Positions 7,990 through 18,601 of a stretch of 64,000 nt of DNA are shown one piece after another. The stretch spans positions 1 through 64,000 of the forward strand of contig CAWIMG010000024.1 in the NCBI GenBank assembly GCA_963837105.1, written 5' to 3'. The position numbers were made by a program, and so were the translations under genes. Positions within the stretch are counted from its first letter, which is position 1. Every line of letters begins with the position of its first letter. This DNA comes from UBA9676 sp963837105. GTDB lineage: Bacteria > Actinomycetota > Actinomycetes > Streptosporangiales > Streptosporangiaceae. The notes under the pieces were generated by a model. The model did not search any database. It was not told the origin of the DNA and worked only from the letters and a program-made list of their open reading frames with translations.

Positions 7990-9372
7990 TTACCGCACGG
8001 AATCCTCCAGCATCTCGGTCACCAGCGCGGCGATCGGCGACCGCTCCGAGCGGACCAGCGTGACGTGCGCGAACAGCGGATGGCCCTTCAGTTTCTCGAT
8101 CACCGCTACCACCCCGTCGTGCCGGCCGACCCGCAGGTTGTCGCGCTGCGCGATGTCGTGGGTGAGCACCACCCGGGAGCCGGCCCCGATCCGGGACAGC
8201 ACGGTGAGCAGCACCCCGCGCTCCAGCGACTGGGCCTCGTCCACGATCACGAACGAGTCGTGCAGCGACCGGCCGCGGATGTGGGTGAGCGGCAGGACCT
8301 CGAACATGTCCCTGGCCAGCACCTCGTCAATGACGTCCTGGGAGGTGACCGCGGACAAGGTGTCGTAGACCGCCTGCGCCCAGGGGTTCATCTTGTCGGC
8401 CTCCGAACCGGGCAGGTAGCCCAGTTCCTGGCCGCCGACCGCGTACAGCGGGCGGAACACGATCACCTTGCGGTGCTGGTGCCGGTCCATCACCGCCTCC
8501 AGCCCGGCGCACAGCGCCAGGGCCGACTTGCCGGTCCCGGCCCGGCCGCCGAGCGACACAATGCCGATGTCCTGATCGAGCAGCAGGTCAAGAGCGATGC
8601 GCTGCTCCGCGCTGCGGCCGCGCAGCCCGAACACCTCCCGGTCGCCCCGGACCAGCCGCACCGACTTGTCCGGCAGCACCCGGCCCAGCGCGCTGCCGCT
8701 GGCCGACGGCGCGGCCAGCACCAGCCCGGTGTGGCAGGGCAGTTCCCCGGCGGCGGGCAGGTCGAGATGCCCGTTCTGGAACAGCTCGTTCATCTCGCCC
8801 GGAGTCAGATCCAGTTCGGCCATGCCGGTCCAGCCGGAGTCGGGGGGAAGCTCGGCCCGGTACTCCTGCGCGGTCAGCCCGATCGAGGCCGCCTTGACCC
8901 GCAGCGGCAGGTCCTTGCTGACCAGGACGACGTCGTCCCCCTCGGCGGCGAGGCTCCGCGCGACCGACAGAATCCGCGTGTCGTTGTCACCCAGCCGGAA
9001 CCCGGCCGGCAGCACCTGCGGGTCGGTATGGTTCAGCTCGACCCGGATCGTCCCGCCCTGCTCGCCGATCGGCAGGTCCGCGTCGAGCCGCCCATACGTG
9101 ATCCGCAGGTCGTCCAGGTAGCGCAGTGCCTGCCGGGCGAAGTAGCCCAGTTCGGGATGATGGCGCTTGGCCTCCAGTTCGGTGATGACGACCACGGGCA
9201 GGACGACGCGGTGCTCGGCGAACCGGCCAATGGCCGCCGGGTCGGCGAGCAGCACGCTGGTGTCCAGGACATAGGTGCGGCGGCTGGTGCCTGCCCCGGT
9301 CTGGGCAGTCCCGGGCCGGCCGGTGGGGGAACCGATGTGACGTGACGAGCGACGGGCAGAAGAACTGGCCAC
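7990..9372 (-). CDS. phoH2: PhoH2-type PIN-PhoH ATPase/ribonuclease
   Basis: A 460-residue fusion. The N-terminal PIN-type nuclease domain (about residues 30-170) has the acidic residues of YVLDTSVLLADP, ITELEAKR, GDNDTRIL and VLVSKD. The C-terminal PhoH P-loop ATPase has Walker A GGRAGTGKSAL and Walker B FVIVDEAQ. Mycobacterial PhoH2 proteins with this architecture are RNA helicase/RNases, usually associated with a small PhoAT gene upstream, which I do not see here. GTG 9372 is preceded by AGAGGAGA. It converges on the cytidylyltransferase gene. Confidence 0.92.
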   Translation of the reverse strand: MASSSARRSSRHIGSPTGRPGTAQTGAGTSRRTYVLDTSVLLADPAAIGRFAEHRVVLPVVVITELEAKRHHPELGYFARQALRYLDDLRITYGRLDADLPIGEQGGTIRVELNHTDPQVLPAGFRLGDNDTRILSVARSLAAEGDDVVLVSKDLPLRVKAASIGLTAQEYRAELPPDSGWTGMAELDLTPGEMNELFQNGHLDLPAAGELPCHTGLVLAAPSASGSALGRVLPDKSVRLVRGDREVFGLRGRSAEQRIALDLLLDQDIGIVSLGGRAGTGKSALALCAGLEAVMDRHQHRKVIVFRPLYAVGGQELGYLPGSEADKMNPWAQAVYDTLSAVTSQDVIDEVLARDMFEVLPLTHIRGRSLHDSFVIVDEAQSLERGVLLTVLSRIGAGSRVVLTHDIAQRDNLRVGRHDGVVAVIEKLKGHPLFAHVTLVRSERSPIAALVTEMLEDSVR

Positions 9373-9625
9373 TGTTCTCCTCTGGGCGCCGGGATGGCAC
9401 CACGATCAGACACAGACGTGTCATCCAGACCGGTTCCAGCCCACGAAAGGCCGGACGCCGGCCCTTCGCTCGTCTCGCCTGCGTACCAGGACAACAAGCT
9501 CGAGATGTCCAGGGCCTTTCCCGGCGGGCGGCGATGCACCGCCCATCTGCTCATGACGGTACCTGGGGTAAGCCTGTCCCGGTAGTACCTGTGTATTCCG
9601 TCACAGGTCGTGGCGTGGCCGCCGG

Positions 9626-10387
9626 TCAGGATCCGAAACGGCGGTGCCGGGCCGCGTAGGAGCGGAGCGCGCGCAGGAAATCCACCCGGCGGAAGTCCGG
9701 CCAGTAGGCGTCGCAGAAGTAGAACTCCGAGTGCGCGCTCTGCCAGAGCATGAAGCCGCCCAGCCGCTGCTCCCCCGAGGTCCGGATGACCAGGTCGGGG
9801 TCCGGCTGGCCGGCCGTGTACAGGTGGTCGGCGATGTGTTCCACGTCCAGGATCTCGGCCAGTTCCTCGATCGTGGTGCCCTTGGTGGCATGGTCGTGCA
9901 GCAGCGACCGGACCGCGTCCGCGATCTCACGCCGGCCACCGTAGCCAACCGCGACATTGACCAGCAGGCCCTGGTTGTGTGCGGTGGCCTCGGCGGCATC
10001 CTTGAGCACCCGCGCCGTCTCGATCGGCAGCAGGTCGAGCGCGCCGACCGGCTTGACGCGCCAGCCCTGGACGACCAGTTCCCGCACGGTGCTCTCGATG
10101 ATCCGGAGCAGCGCCTCGACCTCGGCGGCCGGCCGGGCCAGGTTGTCGGTGGACAGCAGCCAGAGGGTGACCACCTCGACCCCGGCCTGGCGGCACCAGG
10201 TGAGCAGTTCGAAGATGTGATCCGCGCCCCGCTGGTGGCCGTCACTGACGTCGGCGAGGCCCGCGGACCGCGCCCACCGCCGGTTGCCATCCAGGATCAC
10301 CCCGACGTGCCGGGGGACCTCGTGCCCGGCCAGCGCAGCTTCCAGCCTGCGCTCATACAGCCGGTAGACAAGATCGCGGAAACCCAT
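9626..10387 (-). CDS. uppS: Cis-prenyltransferase (short-chain Z-isoprenyl diphosphate synthase type)
   Basis: 253 residues from ATG 10387, with AAAGG upstream. Diagnostic motifs are HVGVILDGNRRWAR (catalytic Asp), VTLWLLSTDNL, VNVAVGYGGRREI and PDPDLVIRTSGEQRL with GFMLWQSAHSEFYF. It extends isopentenyl units in cis for wall lipid-carrier synthesis. The opening MGFRDLVYRLYERRL closely resembles the mycobacterial Z,E-farnesyl diphosphate synthase (Rv1086) rather than the long-chain enzyme. Product length is inferred from that resemblance only. Confidence 0.9.
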   Translation of the reverse strand: MGFRDLVYRLYERRLEAALAGHEVPRHVGVILDGNRRWARSAGLADVSDGHQRGADHIFELLTWCRQAGVEVVTLWLLSTDNLARPAAEVEALLRIIESTVRELVVQGWRVKPVGALDLLPIETARVLKDAAEATAHNQGLLVNVAVGYGGRREIADAVRSLLHDHATKGTTIEELAEILDVEHIADHLYTAGQPDPDLVIRTSGEQRLGGFMLWQSAHSEFYFCDAYWPDFRRVDFLRALRSYAARHRRFGS

Positions 10388-10599
10388 CCCCAGCCTTTCT
10401 CCGCTATCGCGTTGCCGTCGCGCCAGGGCCTGCGGGCACCGCCCGGGAGCGGACCGGGCCAAAGGTGCCGGGTGTACGTGCTGACCGATTCCATCGTGCC
10501 ACGCCGGCGGCACTGGCACGGACCTGACGCGCGGCGGCCCCCGCAACGCCCGGTCCGGTGCCGGGGTGCGGGGGCCGCCGCGGTGCTGCCCGGTGCTGG

Positions 10600-12171
10600 T
10601 CAGCCGATCGACTTGACGATGGCCTCGTCAAGGCCGGCGAAGGAGGCCAGGTACTCGCGCCGCTCCCGCTTCATCCGGGCCACCATCGCCTCGTATTCCG
10701 CGAGCCGGCCCTGCCGCTCATAGAGCCGCCGGGGCTGCAGGATCTCGATGTCGTCGATCCCCGGCACCGATTCGGCTATCTCGTAGCCGAAGTCGGGGTC
10801 GGTGGTCCAGCTGATGGTCTCCTCCACGATTGCCTGCACGGTGGCGGAGGAGTACGGGATCGTCACCTTCTTCGAGCCCTCGTGGTCGTCCCCGCCCCCG
10901 ACCCGGCCGGTGTTCAGCACGAACACCTTCATCTCGTGGCTGTCGAGCAGTTCCAGCATCCGGTTGCCCATGTCGGCCATGTCCCGCGGGAAGAACGGAT
11001 TGGTGCCGGGCACGCGCAGGAACTTGCCCTCCTCGTCCTTGCCGCCCGCGGAGGTGCCGGTGGTCTCGCCGAGCATGAAGTACGCCGCCGCCTGTGCCCG
11101 GTCCAGCCTCGCCACCCCGGGCACGATGTTCTCGTTCCGGTTGAGGATCAGCAGGAACTCGGCGGGCGGGATTCGGCCTGGCCACGGATCCCCGTACGAG
11201 AACGGCCACGTGGTGCGCCCGTTCTTGGTGTACGAGGTGTCGAAGAAGTCGACCTTGCCCTGCTCGTCCACCGAGACGTTCTCCAGGTAGGCGTCCGGCT
11301 TGGTGGTCGCGTAGTAGATGGCCGGCTCATACCGGGGGTCGAGCCCGAAGGTCTTGGCGAAGCAGCCGTTCTCGGTCGCGTACACCTGGCCGCCGGGCAT
11401 CAGGGCGATGAAGTCGTCCTGGGCCGGCTTGCTGTCCAGCTGGGTGGTGAACGTGGTCGTGGTCTTGCCGGTACCGGACAGGCCGACAATGAGGATGGCC
11501 CGGGGCCGCCCGCCGACAGGCATGACCTTGCAGCCGGCGTGCAGCGCCAGTCCGCCGCGGTTGTAGACGATGTTGTTCCACATCCGCAGCCCGCCCTTCT
11601 TCGACTCGCCGAAGTAGTCGGAGTTGAGCACGCGGGTGATGTTGGCGTTCAGGTCGACGGCGATGACCCGGTCGTTCGGGTAGCCCGGCCGGGCCAGGTT
11701 CGGCGTGTAGATGACGGTGGTGTCCGGCTCCCAGGCTGCCGGGTCATAGCCTTCGCCGACCGGGTAGTACAGCTGCTTCTGCATGCCTGCCACGTTGGCG
11801 TTGGCCGCTTCCATCACCAGCCGGGCCCGGGTGCGGAACTGCGGGTCCGATCCGATGTACCCGTCCACCACGACCATGTGGCAGTCGGCGATGTAGGCGT
11901 CCTGCGCGGCCGCGATGCGCTCGTATTCCGCCCGGGTCATCGTCTGCTTGGTGGCATCGGTCGAGTCTTCGACGATGTAGGTGGACTTCGTGCTGCGGGA
12001 GTCCACCTTCGCCTTCACCACCACATTGCCGAACTCGGTCACCACCGCGTTCGGCATTTTCTCCGTTAGCTCGCGGAGACGATCGGTAGTTGGATTCCAC
12101 TCGACTTTGCCGCTTTTACCTCGTGCGCGACGTGCTCCTCCTCCTCCTCCTCCTGGGCGCGCATCCGGCAC
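10600..12171 (-). CDS. pckA: Phosphoenolpyruvate carboxykinase, ATP-type, divergent
   Basis: Converts oxaloacetate to PEP. The P-loop GLSGTGKTTTTF and the following QDDFIAL and TENGCFAKTFGLDP segments, then WPFSYGDPWPGR and VFVLNTGRVGGG, match the ATP-dependent PEPCK fold. They are diverged from the enterobacterial form, and most actinobacteria use the GTP enzyme. The start is uncertain. Conserved sequence begins around 12100 (EWNPTTDRLREL), but no ATG, GTG or TTG lies in frame between that point and a run of five GGA codons. GTG 12171 is the nearest upstream candidate and has no good ribosome site; GTG 12192 is an alternative. The C-terminus ends IVKSIG. Confidence 0.82.
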   Translation of the reverse strand: MPDARPGGGGGGARRARGKSGKVEWNPTTDRLRELTEKMPNAVVTEFGNVVVKAKVDSRSTKSTYIVEDSTDATKQTMTRAEYERIAAAQDAYIADCHMVVVDGYIGSDPQFRTRARLVMEAANANVAGMQKQLYYPVGEGYDPAAWEPDTTVIYTPNLARPGYPNDRVIAVDLNANITRVLNSDYFGESKKGGLRMWNNIVYNRGGLALHAGCKVMPVGGRPRAILIVGLSGTGKTTTTFTTQLDSKPAQDDFIALMPGGQVYATENGCFAKTFGLDPRYEPAIYYATTKPDAYLENVSVDEQGKVDFFDTSYTKNGRTTWPFSYGDPWPGRIPPAEFLLILNRNENIVPGVARLDRAQAAAYFMLGETTGTSAGGKDEEGKFLRVPGTNPFFPRDMADMGNRMLELLDSHEMKVFVLNTGRVGGGDDHEGSKKVTIPYSSATVQAIVEETISWTTDPDFGYEIAESVPGIDDIEILQPRRLYERQGRLAEYEAMVARMKRERREYLASFAGLDEAIVKSIG

Positions 12172-12386
12172 GCGCTGCCCGGATCCTGCCACCCAGGCGT
12201 TCTGCCAGGTGCCGCTGCGCTGCGGAATTTGGGGAGTGTACCCCGGCAGGGCCCGATCGATTGCGGGTGGCCAAGGCGTTCTGCCCGGGCCGGCCGTGGC
12301 GGGTACAGCGGGCCGATGGCGGGGCTGCGGATGCACAGGCGAACAAGCGCCGCCAGCTGCGCGGGAAGGACAGCAGAATCAGCACC

Positions 12387-12460
12387 TTCAAGCGCCCCGG
12401 AAATCGCCGATTGGCGGTCCGGGGCGCTTGAAGAAACGCTTTCGGTGGGTTTTTTGTTTA
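12387..12460 (+). terminator. Strong orphan intrinsic terminator on the plus strand
   Basis: A perfect 15-bp stem (12387-12401 with 12418-12432) has an inner CGCC/GGCG pairing in its loop. It is followed 17 bases later by six T residues (12450-12455) and GTTTA. T-tracts are rare here, so this is convincing as a plus-strand terminator. No plus-strand gene lies upstream, because pckA runs the other way. It could end an antisense or small RNA transcribed through 12100-12390. On the minus strand it would be part of the pckA leader. Confidence 0.65.
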
Positions 12461-12499
12461 GACCTTTGGTATAAACCGGTGACAGCAATTACCGGCTGG

Positions 12500-13087
12500 T
12501 CACGCCTGAGGGCCCTGCGCGCGAACCTCCTCCACACGGCTCAGCGCCGACCGCAGATCCGACAGCCAGGAGTCCTCGTGCTCACCGACCAGCCGGGCGC
12601 ACCAGGCCAGCGCGTCACTGCGGCTCCGGGCCACCCCGGCGTCTACCAGCGTGTCCAGTACCCGGCGCTCGGGCTGGCGGAGCCGGGTCATCACCGGAAC
12701 AGAAAGTGTGGTGAACATCACCTTCTGGCCATCGCACGTCACACCCCAGGACACCTTGCGGCCAAACGTGTGCTCCGCCTCGCGCGCGATCTCGATCCGG
12801 GCGTCGCGGGTCTCCTCCCGGAATCGCCGGCTCCGGCCAAGCGCGGCTGCCTCCGCTCCGGCTGTGGCGGCGTCCGCCGTGGCGGCCCCCTCCGCGGCAC
12901 TGGGCTGGGCCTGGCCACCGTCGGCCGTCCCGCCAGCGGCCGGACTCGGCAGCTGCCCGACGACCGTAATTTCCTCGCGATCGACCCGGATTTCCGGTGC
13001 CGCCACAAACCACCCGTCGGGCAGCCGCCCGGTGAACCAGCCGCGGATCTGCTCGGCGCCGTGTGGGCCATGTTTCTCGGTACTCAT
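12500..13087 (-). CDS. Conserved actinobacterial protein, possible ribbon-helix-helix-like C-terminus
   Basis: A 195-residue soluble protein: an N-terminal segment with GWFVAAPEIRVDREEITVVG, an Ala-rich linker (about residues 48-82), then a charged helix RFREETRDARIEIAREAEH and a C-terminal LVDAGVARSRSDALAWC region that looks like a ribbon-helix-helix DNA-binding or dimerisation unit. I recall homologues of unknown function in actinomycetes. There is no Shine-Dalgarno. A -10-like CATAAT sits just upstream of the ATG, so the message is probably leaderless. A 20-bp palindrome overlaps the start codon, suggesting self-regulation. Confidence 0.7.
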   Translation of the reverse strand: MSTEKHGPHGAEQIRGWFTGRLPDGWFVAAPEIRVDREEITVVGQLPSPAAGGTADGGQAQPSAAEGAATADAATAGAEAAALGRSRRFREETRDARIEIAREAEHTFGRKVSWGVTCDGQKVMFTTLSVPVMTRLRQPERRVLDTLVDAGVARSRSDALAWCARLVGEHEDSWLSDLRSALSRVEEVRAQGPQA

Positions 13088-13104
13088 GTAATTATGATTA
13101 CATG
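13085..13104. promoter_or_regulatory. Palindrome straddling the start codon
   Basis: CATGTAAT and ATTACATG (13085-13092, 13097-13104) are perfect inverted arms around TATG. The left arm contains the start codon of the minus-strand gene at 13087, and the rest includes the likely -10. Binding here would block both transcription start and leaderless translation. Confidence 0.55.
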
Positions 13105-13147
13105 ATCTAGCGGCTTACGCAATCCCGGCCGCGGGCCGGCCCCGGGA

Positions 13148-14428
13148 TCAGCCGAACGGATTGGCGGCGGCTGCCGCCGCCAGCGCCGGCGAGACGGCGA
13201 CCGCACCGGCGTAGTCGCTGCCCAGGTCCACCGGGACGACCTCGACGTTCATCCCGGGCTCGGGGGCCTGGATCATCTGCCCGTTGCCGAGATAGATAGC
13301 CACGTGCGAGATGTAGTCCGGGGCCGTCGGGTCGGTGCGATAGAAGAGCAGGTCGCCCGGCTGGAGCGAGCTCACCGGCACGGCTGGCCCGGTCCGGGCC
13401 TGATCGGAGGCCACCCGTGGCATGACCACTCCCGCCTGGGCCAGCGACCATTGCACCAGCCCGGAGCAGTCGAACGACGCTGGCCCGGCCGCCCCCCACA
13501 CGTAGGGCATGCCGAGCCGGCTCACCGCCGCCCGCAAGAAAGTGGTGTCCTGGGCGGCGCTGAGCAGGCCGTACCGGAACGGGCGGGCGGCGGCCGGCGC
13601 GAGGCCCGCCACGGACCTGGCCGGGGCCGCCGCGGCCGGAGCGGCTGGGGCGACCAGCAGTTCCACCAGCGTCCGGTGTGGCACCGCCGCCCTGATCTTC
13701 GCCTCCAGCGCGGCCAGGCTGGCCCCGGGCGCGCTGACCACCAGCGCGTTGCGCACTGGGAAGCCGAGCGACCGGGCGACCGCGTCGGACACCACGCCCT
13801 CCACGTCGGCGATGCCAACCGTGCCCAGCCCGCCAATCCGGAGCGTCTCGTGCTTGCGACCGGCCACCTGGGCCAGGCTGCCCGCAGGCAGGCCGGCCTG
13901 ACTGCCCATCGTGTAGGACAACGCCATCTCGCCGTCGGCCACGCTCTGCCACAAGGCGCTGTCCGATGCCGTCGGTCTGGCCGCGAACCGCCGGAACCGC
14001 CCGGGATCGACACCCAGCACGGGGGTGAACGCTCCGTTGACCCGCACCTGCCCGGCATCCACCGGCTCGGCCGCCCGCACCCCGGGCAGCTTCCGGACGG
14101 CCGCCACCGCACGGGCCGGCAGGGAGCGGGGTGACACGACCAGCAGATCGGCCGGCAGCAGCGCGCGGGTGGCCGGGACCGGCGGCACCGGGTCCCCCCC
14201 ACCCGGCACGGAGGCCGGCCCTGCGGGCGCGCCCGGCTGGGCCATCACGGCTGGCGGCGGCCATGACCCGCTGCCCGTGGGCGCCTGCCCGGCAGCGGGC
14301 CAGCCCGCCGCCACGGCGAGCAGTGCCAGGCCGCTGCCCAGCGCTGCCAGGCCCGTGCGCCTGGCCCGGCCGCTGGCGCCGATGGCCACCCGCCGCAGCC
14401 GGCGCTGCGATTCCATGCCCAGCCCCAT
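13148..14428 (-). CDS. NlpC/P60 family cell-wall hydrolase
   Basis: 426 residues. The N-terminus is arginine-rich and followed by a hydrophobic segment (about residues 28-47) that serves as signal peptide or anchor. A long Pro/Ala-rich middle domain has no recognised motif. The C-terminal NlpC/P60 domain starts around residue 285, with catalytic Cys in SFDCSGLVQW, His in HVAIYLGNGQMIQAP and the preceding LQPGDLLFY strand. Such enzymes cut D-Glu-meso-DAP type linkages in peptidoglycan. The domain order (unknown middle region, then catalytic C-terminus) is like actinobacterial RipA-type hydrolases. ATG 14428 was chosen; an internal ATG four codons later is possible. Confidence 0.88.
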   Translation of the reverse strand: MGLGMESQRRLRRVAIGASGRARRTGLAALGSGLALLAVAAGWPAAGQAPTGSGSWPPPAVMAQPGAPAGPASVPGGGDPVPPVPATRALLPADLLVVSPRSLPARAVAAVRKLPGVRAAEPVDAGQVRVNGAFTPVLGVDPGRFRRFAARPTASDSALWQSVADGEMALSYTMGSQAGLPAGSLAQVAGRKHETLRIGGLGTVGIADVEGVVSDAVARSLGFPVRNALVVSAPGASLAALEAKIRAAVPHRTLVELLVAPAAPAAAAPARSVAGLAPAAARPFRYGLLSAAQDTTFLRAAVSRLGMPYVWGAAGPASFDCSGLVQWSLAQAGVVMPRVASDQARTGPAVPVSSLQPGDLLFYRTDPTAPDYISHVAIYLGNGQMIQAPEPGMNVEVVPVDLGSDYAGAVAVSPALAAAAAANPFG

Positions 14429-14562
14429 ACCCGGCCGCTGTGATCATCTATCCGGGTGGCGGCCCGCGGCTCGGCCTTCTACCGGACGCCGCGCGGCTCG
14501 ATCATCGTTCCCGGCCGGTGCGCGGTCCTCCTCAGCTATCCCGGCCGGCGCGTGGAACCCGG

Positions 14563-16710
<2,148 letters not shown>

Positions 16711-16801
16711 CGGGACCTTCCGGTTCGCCGCTGGTTACCTCCCAGCCTGCCGGTTCCCGCCGTGGCCACCTAGCCCGGGGCCGGCCCGGCTGCCGCGGGC
16801 C

Positions 16802-18053
16802 TTAGGGCGCGAAGGTGTATTCGGTGTGCCAGGACCGGCCGCCGTCACTGGTCATCACGATCCGCTGGCGCTGGACGGGGTTCGCCGGGTGGCTGAACGT
16901 GGTGCTGTCACCGACCACCCAGCCGAGCCGCGGGGTCAGGAAGGCGGCCGCGGCAGCCTCGTTCAGCCCGCCGATGTTTCCCCGCGGGGTGATGACCGCG
17001 CCCGCGGCGGTGAGCAGCGCCCAGGGCGCGGTGCCGTCACCGCACGGCGGGCAGGAGCCGATGACGACGGCGGTGGCCGGGCTGATGGCCGACGTCGGGC
17101 CGGGCTCGGGGCCGGGCGAGTTCGCTGCCACCGTCACCCCCGGGTGCGGGAAGTACTGCTCGGCGAAGACCGGTGCCGTGCCGCCCGGGCCGCCCCGGTA
17201 GCCGATCACCGGCTCGTGCATCATCGCCGCCCCGGTGCCCAGGTCCTGCGCCCAGGCCGAATCCGGGCCGGCGCACTGCAGGGTCATCAGGTAGGGCTGG
17301 CCAGCCCCCCCCGGCCGGCCCGGGGGTGGCCGGTATCCAGTGCGCGCCCCCGGTGTCGGTGTGGTACAGCCCGCCGTGGGCGCCCATCCAGCCCAGCCCC
17401 GGGCTGCTGAAACACACACCCTGCACATCCGCCGGGGCGGGCAGCCGGTGCCAGGTCCGGCCGCCGTCACCGGTGGTGAGCAGCACGCCGCCGGTGGGCG
17501 GCACCGGCTGGTACGGGGTCACGGAGCCGCCCGCGACGGCGAACCCGGTCAGCGGTGAGACGAAGTGCACCGAATCCAGCAGCGGGCATGGCTCGGGCAG
17601 CGGTGTCCAGCGGGCGCCTCCGTCGGTGGTGGCCAGCAGCATCACCGGGCTGACCGCCCAGCCATCACGCGCGTTGACGAAATCCACTGAGGCCAGGTCC
17701 AGCCGGCCGCGGTCCTGGATCCGCCAGTGCGCGCCGCCGTCGCTGGTGGCCAGGATCCGGTCGCCGCCGACTACCCACCCCTGCTCCGGGGAGATGAATT
17801 CCACCCCGGTCAGCGCGTGCTGGGCCCCGGCGGCCTGGCCGCGGCTGGCCAGCGCCGACTGGCACTGCCCGCCGTGGCCAGCGTCCTGGCCGGCCAGGGC
17901 CGGCGCCGAAGTGACCGTGCCTGCCGCCCAAGGGGACAGGCCGGCCTGCCCGGCCCGGGCGGTGCCGCAGCCGGCCACTGCCACGGTGCCTGCCAGCAGC
18001 GCACACCCGGCCGCGGCCGCCATCCAGCTGGTGGTCATGCCCCTAGGACGCAC
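16802..18053 (-). pseudogene. BNR/Ycf48-like repeat lipoprotein, frameshifted
   Basis: Starts with a lipoprotein signal peptide (lipobox VAGC at about residues 25-28), then tandem beta-propeller repeats with the BNR signature S/T-DGG-xxW: ATSDGGAHW, ATTDGGARW, TTGDGGRTW and finally MTSDGGRSW. The first about 240 residues are in one frame and the last about 180 in another. They meet at a run of eight C at 17305-17312. One added or lost base there restores a single propeller. It is probably a secreted sensor-like or adhesion protein of unknown function. It is either a sequencing indel, a true pseudogene or a phase-variable gene. Confidence 0.7.
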
Positions 18054-18107
18054 GGCGGGCCCGGGACGTTGCAGCCCAAATCCGCCGGTCCCGGCGGCCG
18101 GGTCAGG

Positions 18108-18543
18108 TCACTGCAGGCAGAATTCGTTACCTTCCGGATCGGCCAGCGTGATCCACGAGTGCGGGCCCTGGCTCCCCCGGTGCAGGAAGGTGGCACCCCG
18201 GCTGGTCAGCCGGGCCAGCTCCGCCTCGGCCTGGTCCTGGCCCACCCGCACGTCCAGGTGCAGCCGGTTCTTGCCGGCCTTGACCTCCGGGACGAGCTGG
18301 AACAGCAGGCGGCGGGCGGCCGCCCGCCGCGCCGTCGGGAGCGGTGATGGCGGCGCCATCCTTCCAGACGGGCTGGCCGTGGTGCGTGGTGGCATCGCCG
18401 TCGGTGGCGTAGCCCTCAGCGATCATGCGGCGGATGAAGGCCGGGTCGCTGGGCTCCACCGGCCAGCCCAGCGTTTCCGCCTACCAGTCCGCCTGTGCAT
18501 GCGGGTCGGCCGCGTCGACAACGACCTGGACGTCATATGCCAT
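18108..18543 (-). pseudogene. VOC (glyoxalase-like) family protein, two lesions
   Basis: From ATG 18543 the protein reads MAYDVQVVVDAADPHAQADW and then hits TAG at codon 21 (18483-18481), where family members usually have W or Y. It continues AETLGW and MIAEGYATDGDATTHHG, then changes frame in a GGC/CCG-rich tract near 18308-18335. The C-terminus LLFQLVPEVKAGKNRLHLDV, ending WITLADPEGNEFCLQ, is clear VOC sequence. With a nonsense codon and a frameshift this is most likely a genuine pseudogene. The ancestral protein would be about 140 residues, an uncharacterised glyoxalase/dioxygenase-fold enzyme. Confidence 0.72.
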
Positions 18544-18601
18544 GGCAGCAGGTAGGGCCAGCACCGACACCGGGCCGTGGGCCGCGTGACATCATGACCG
18601 G

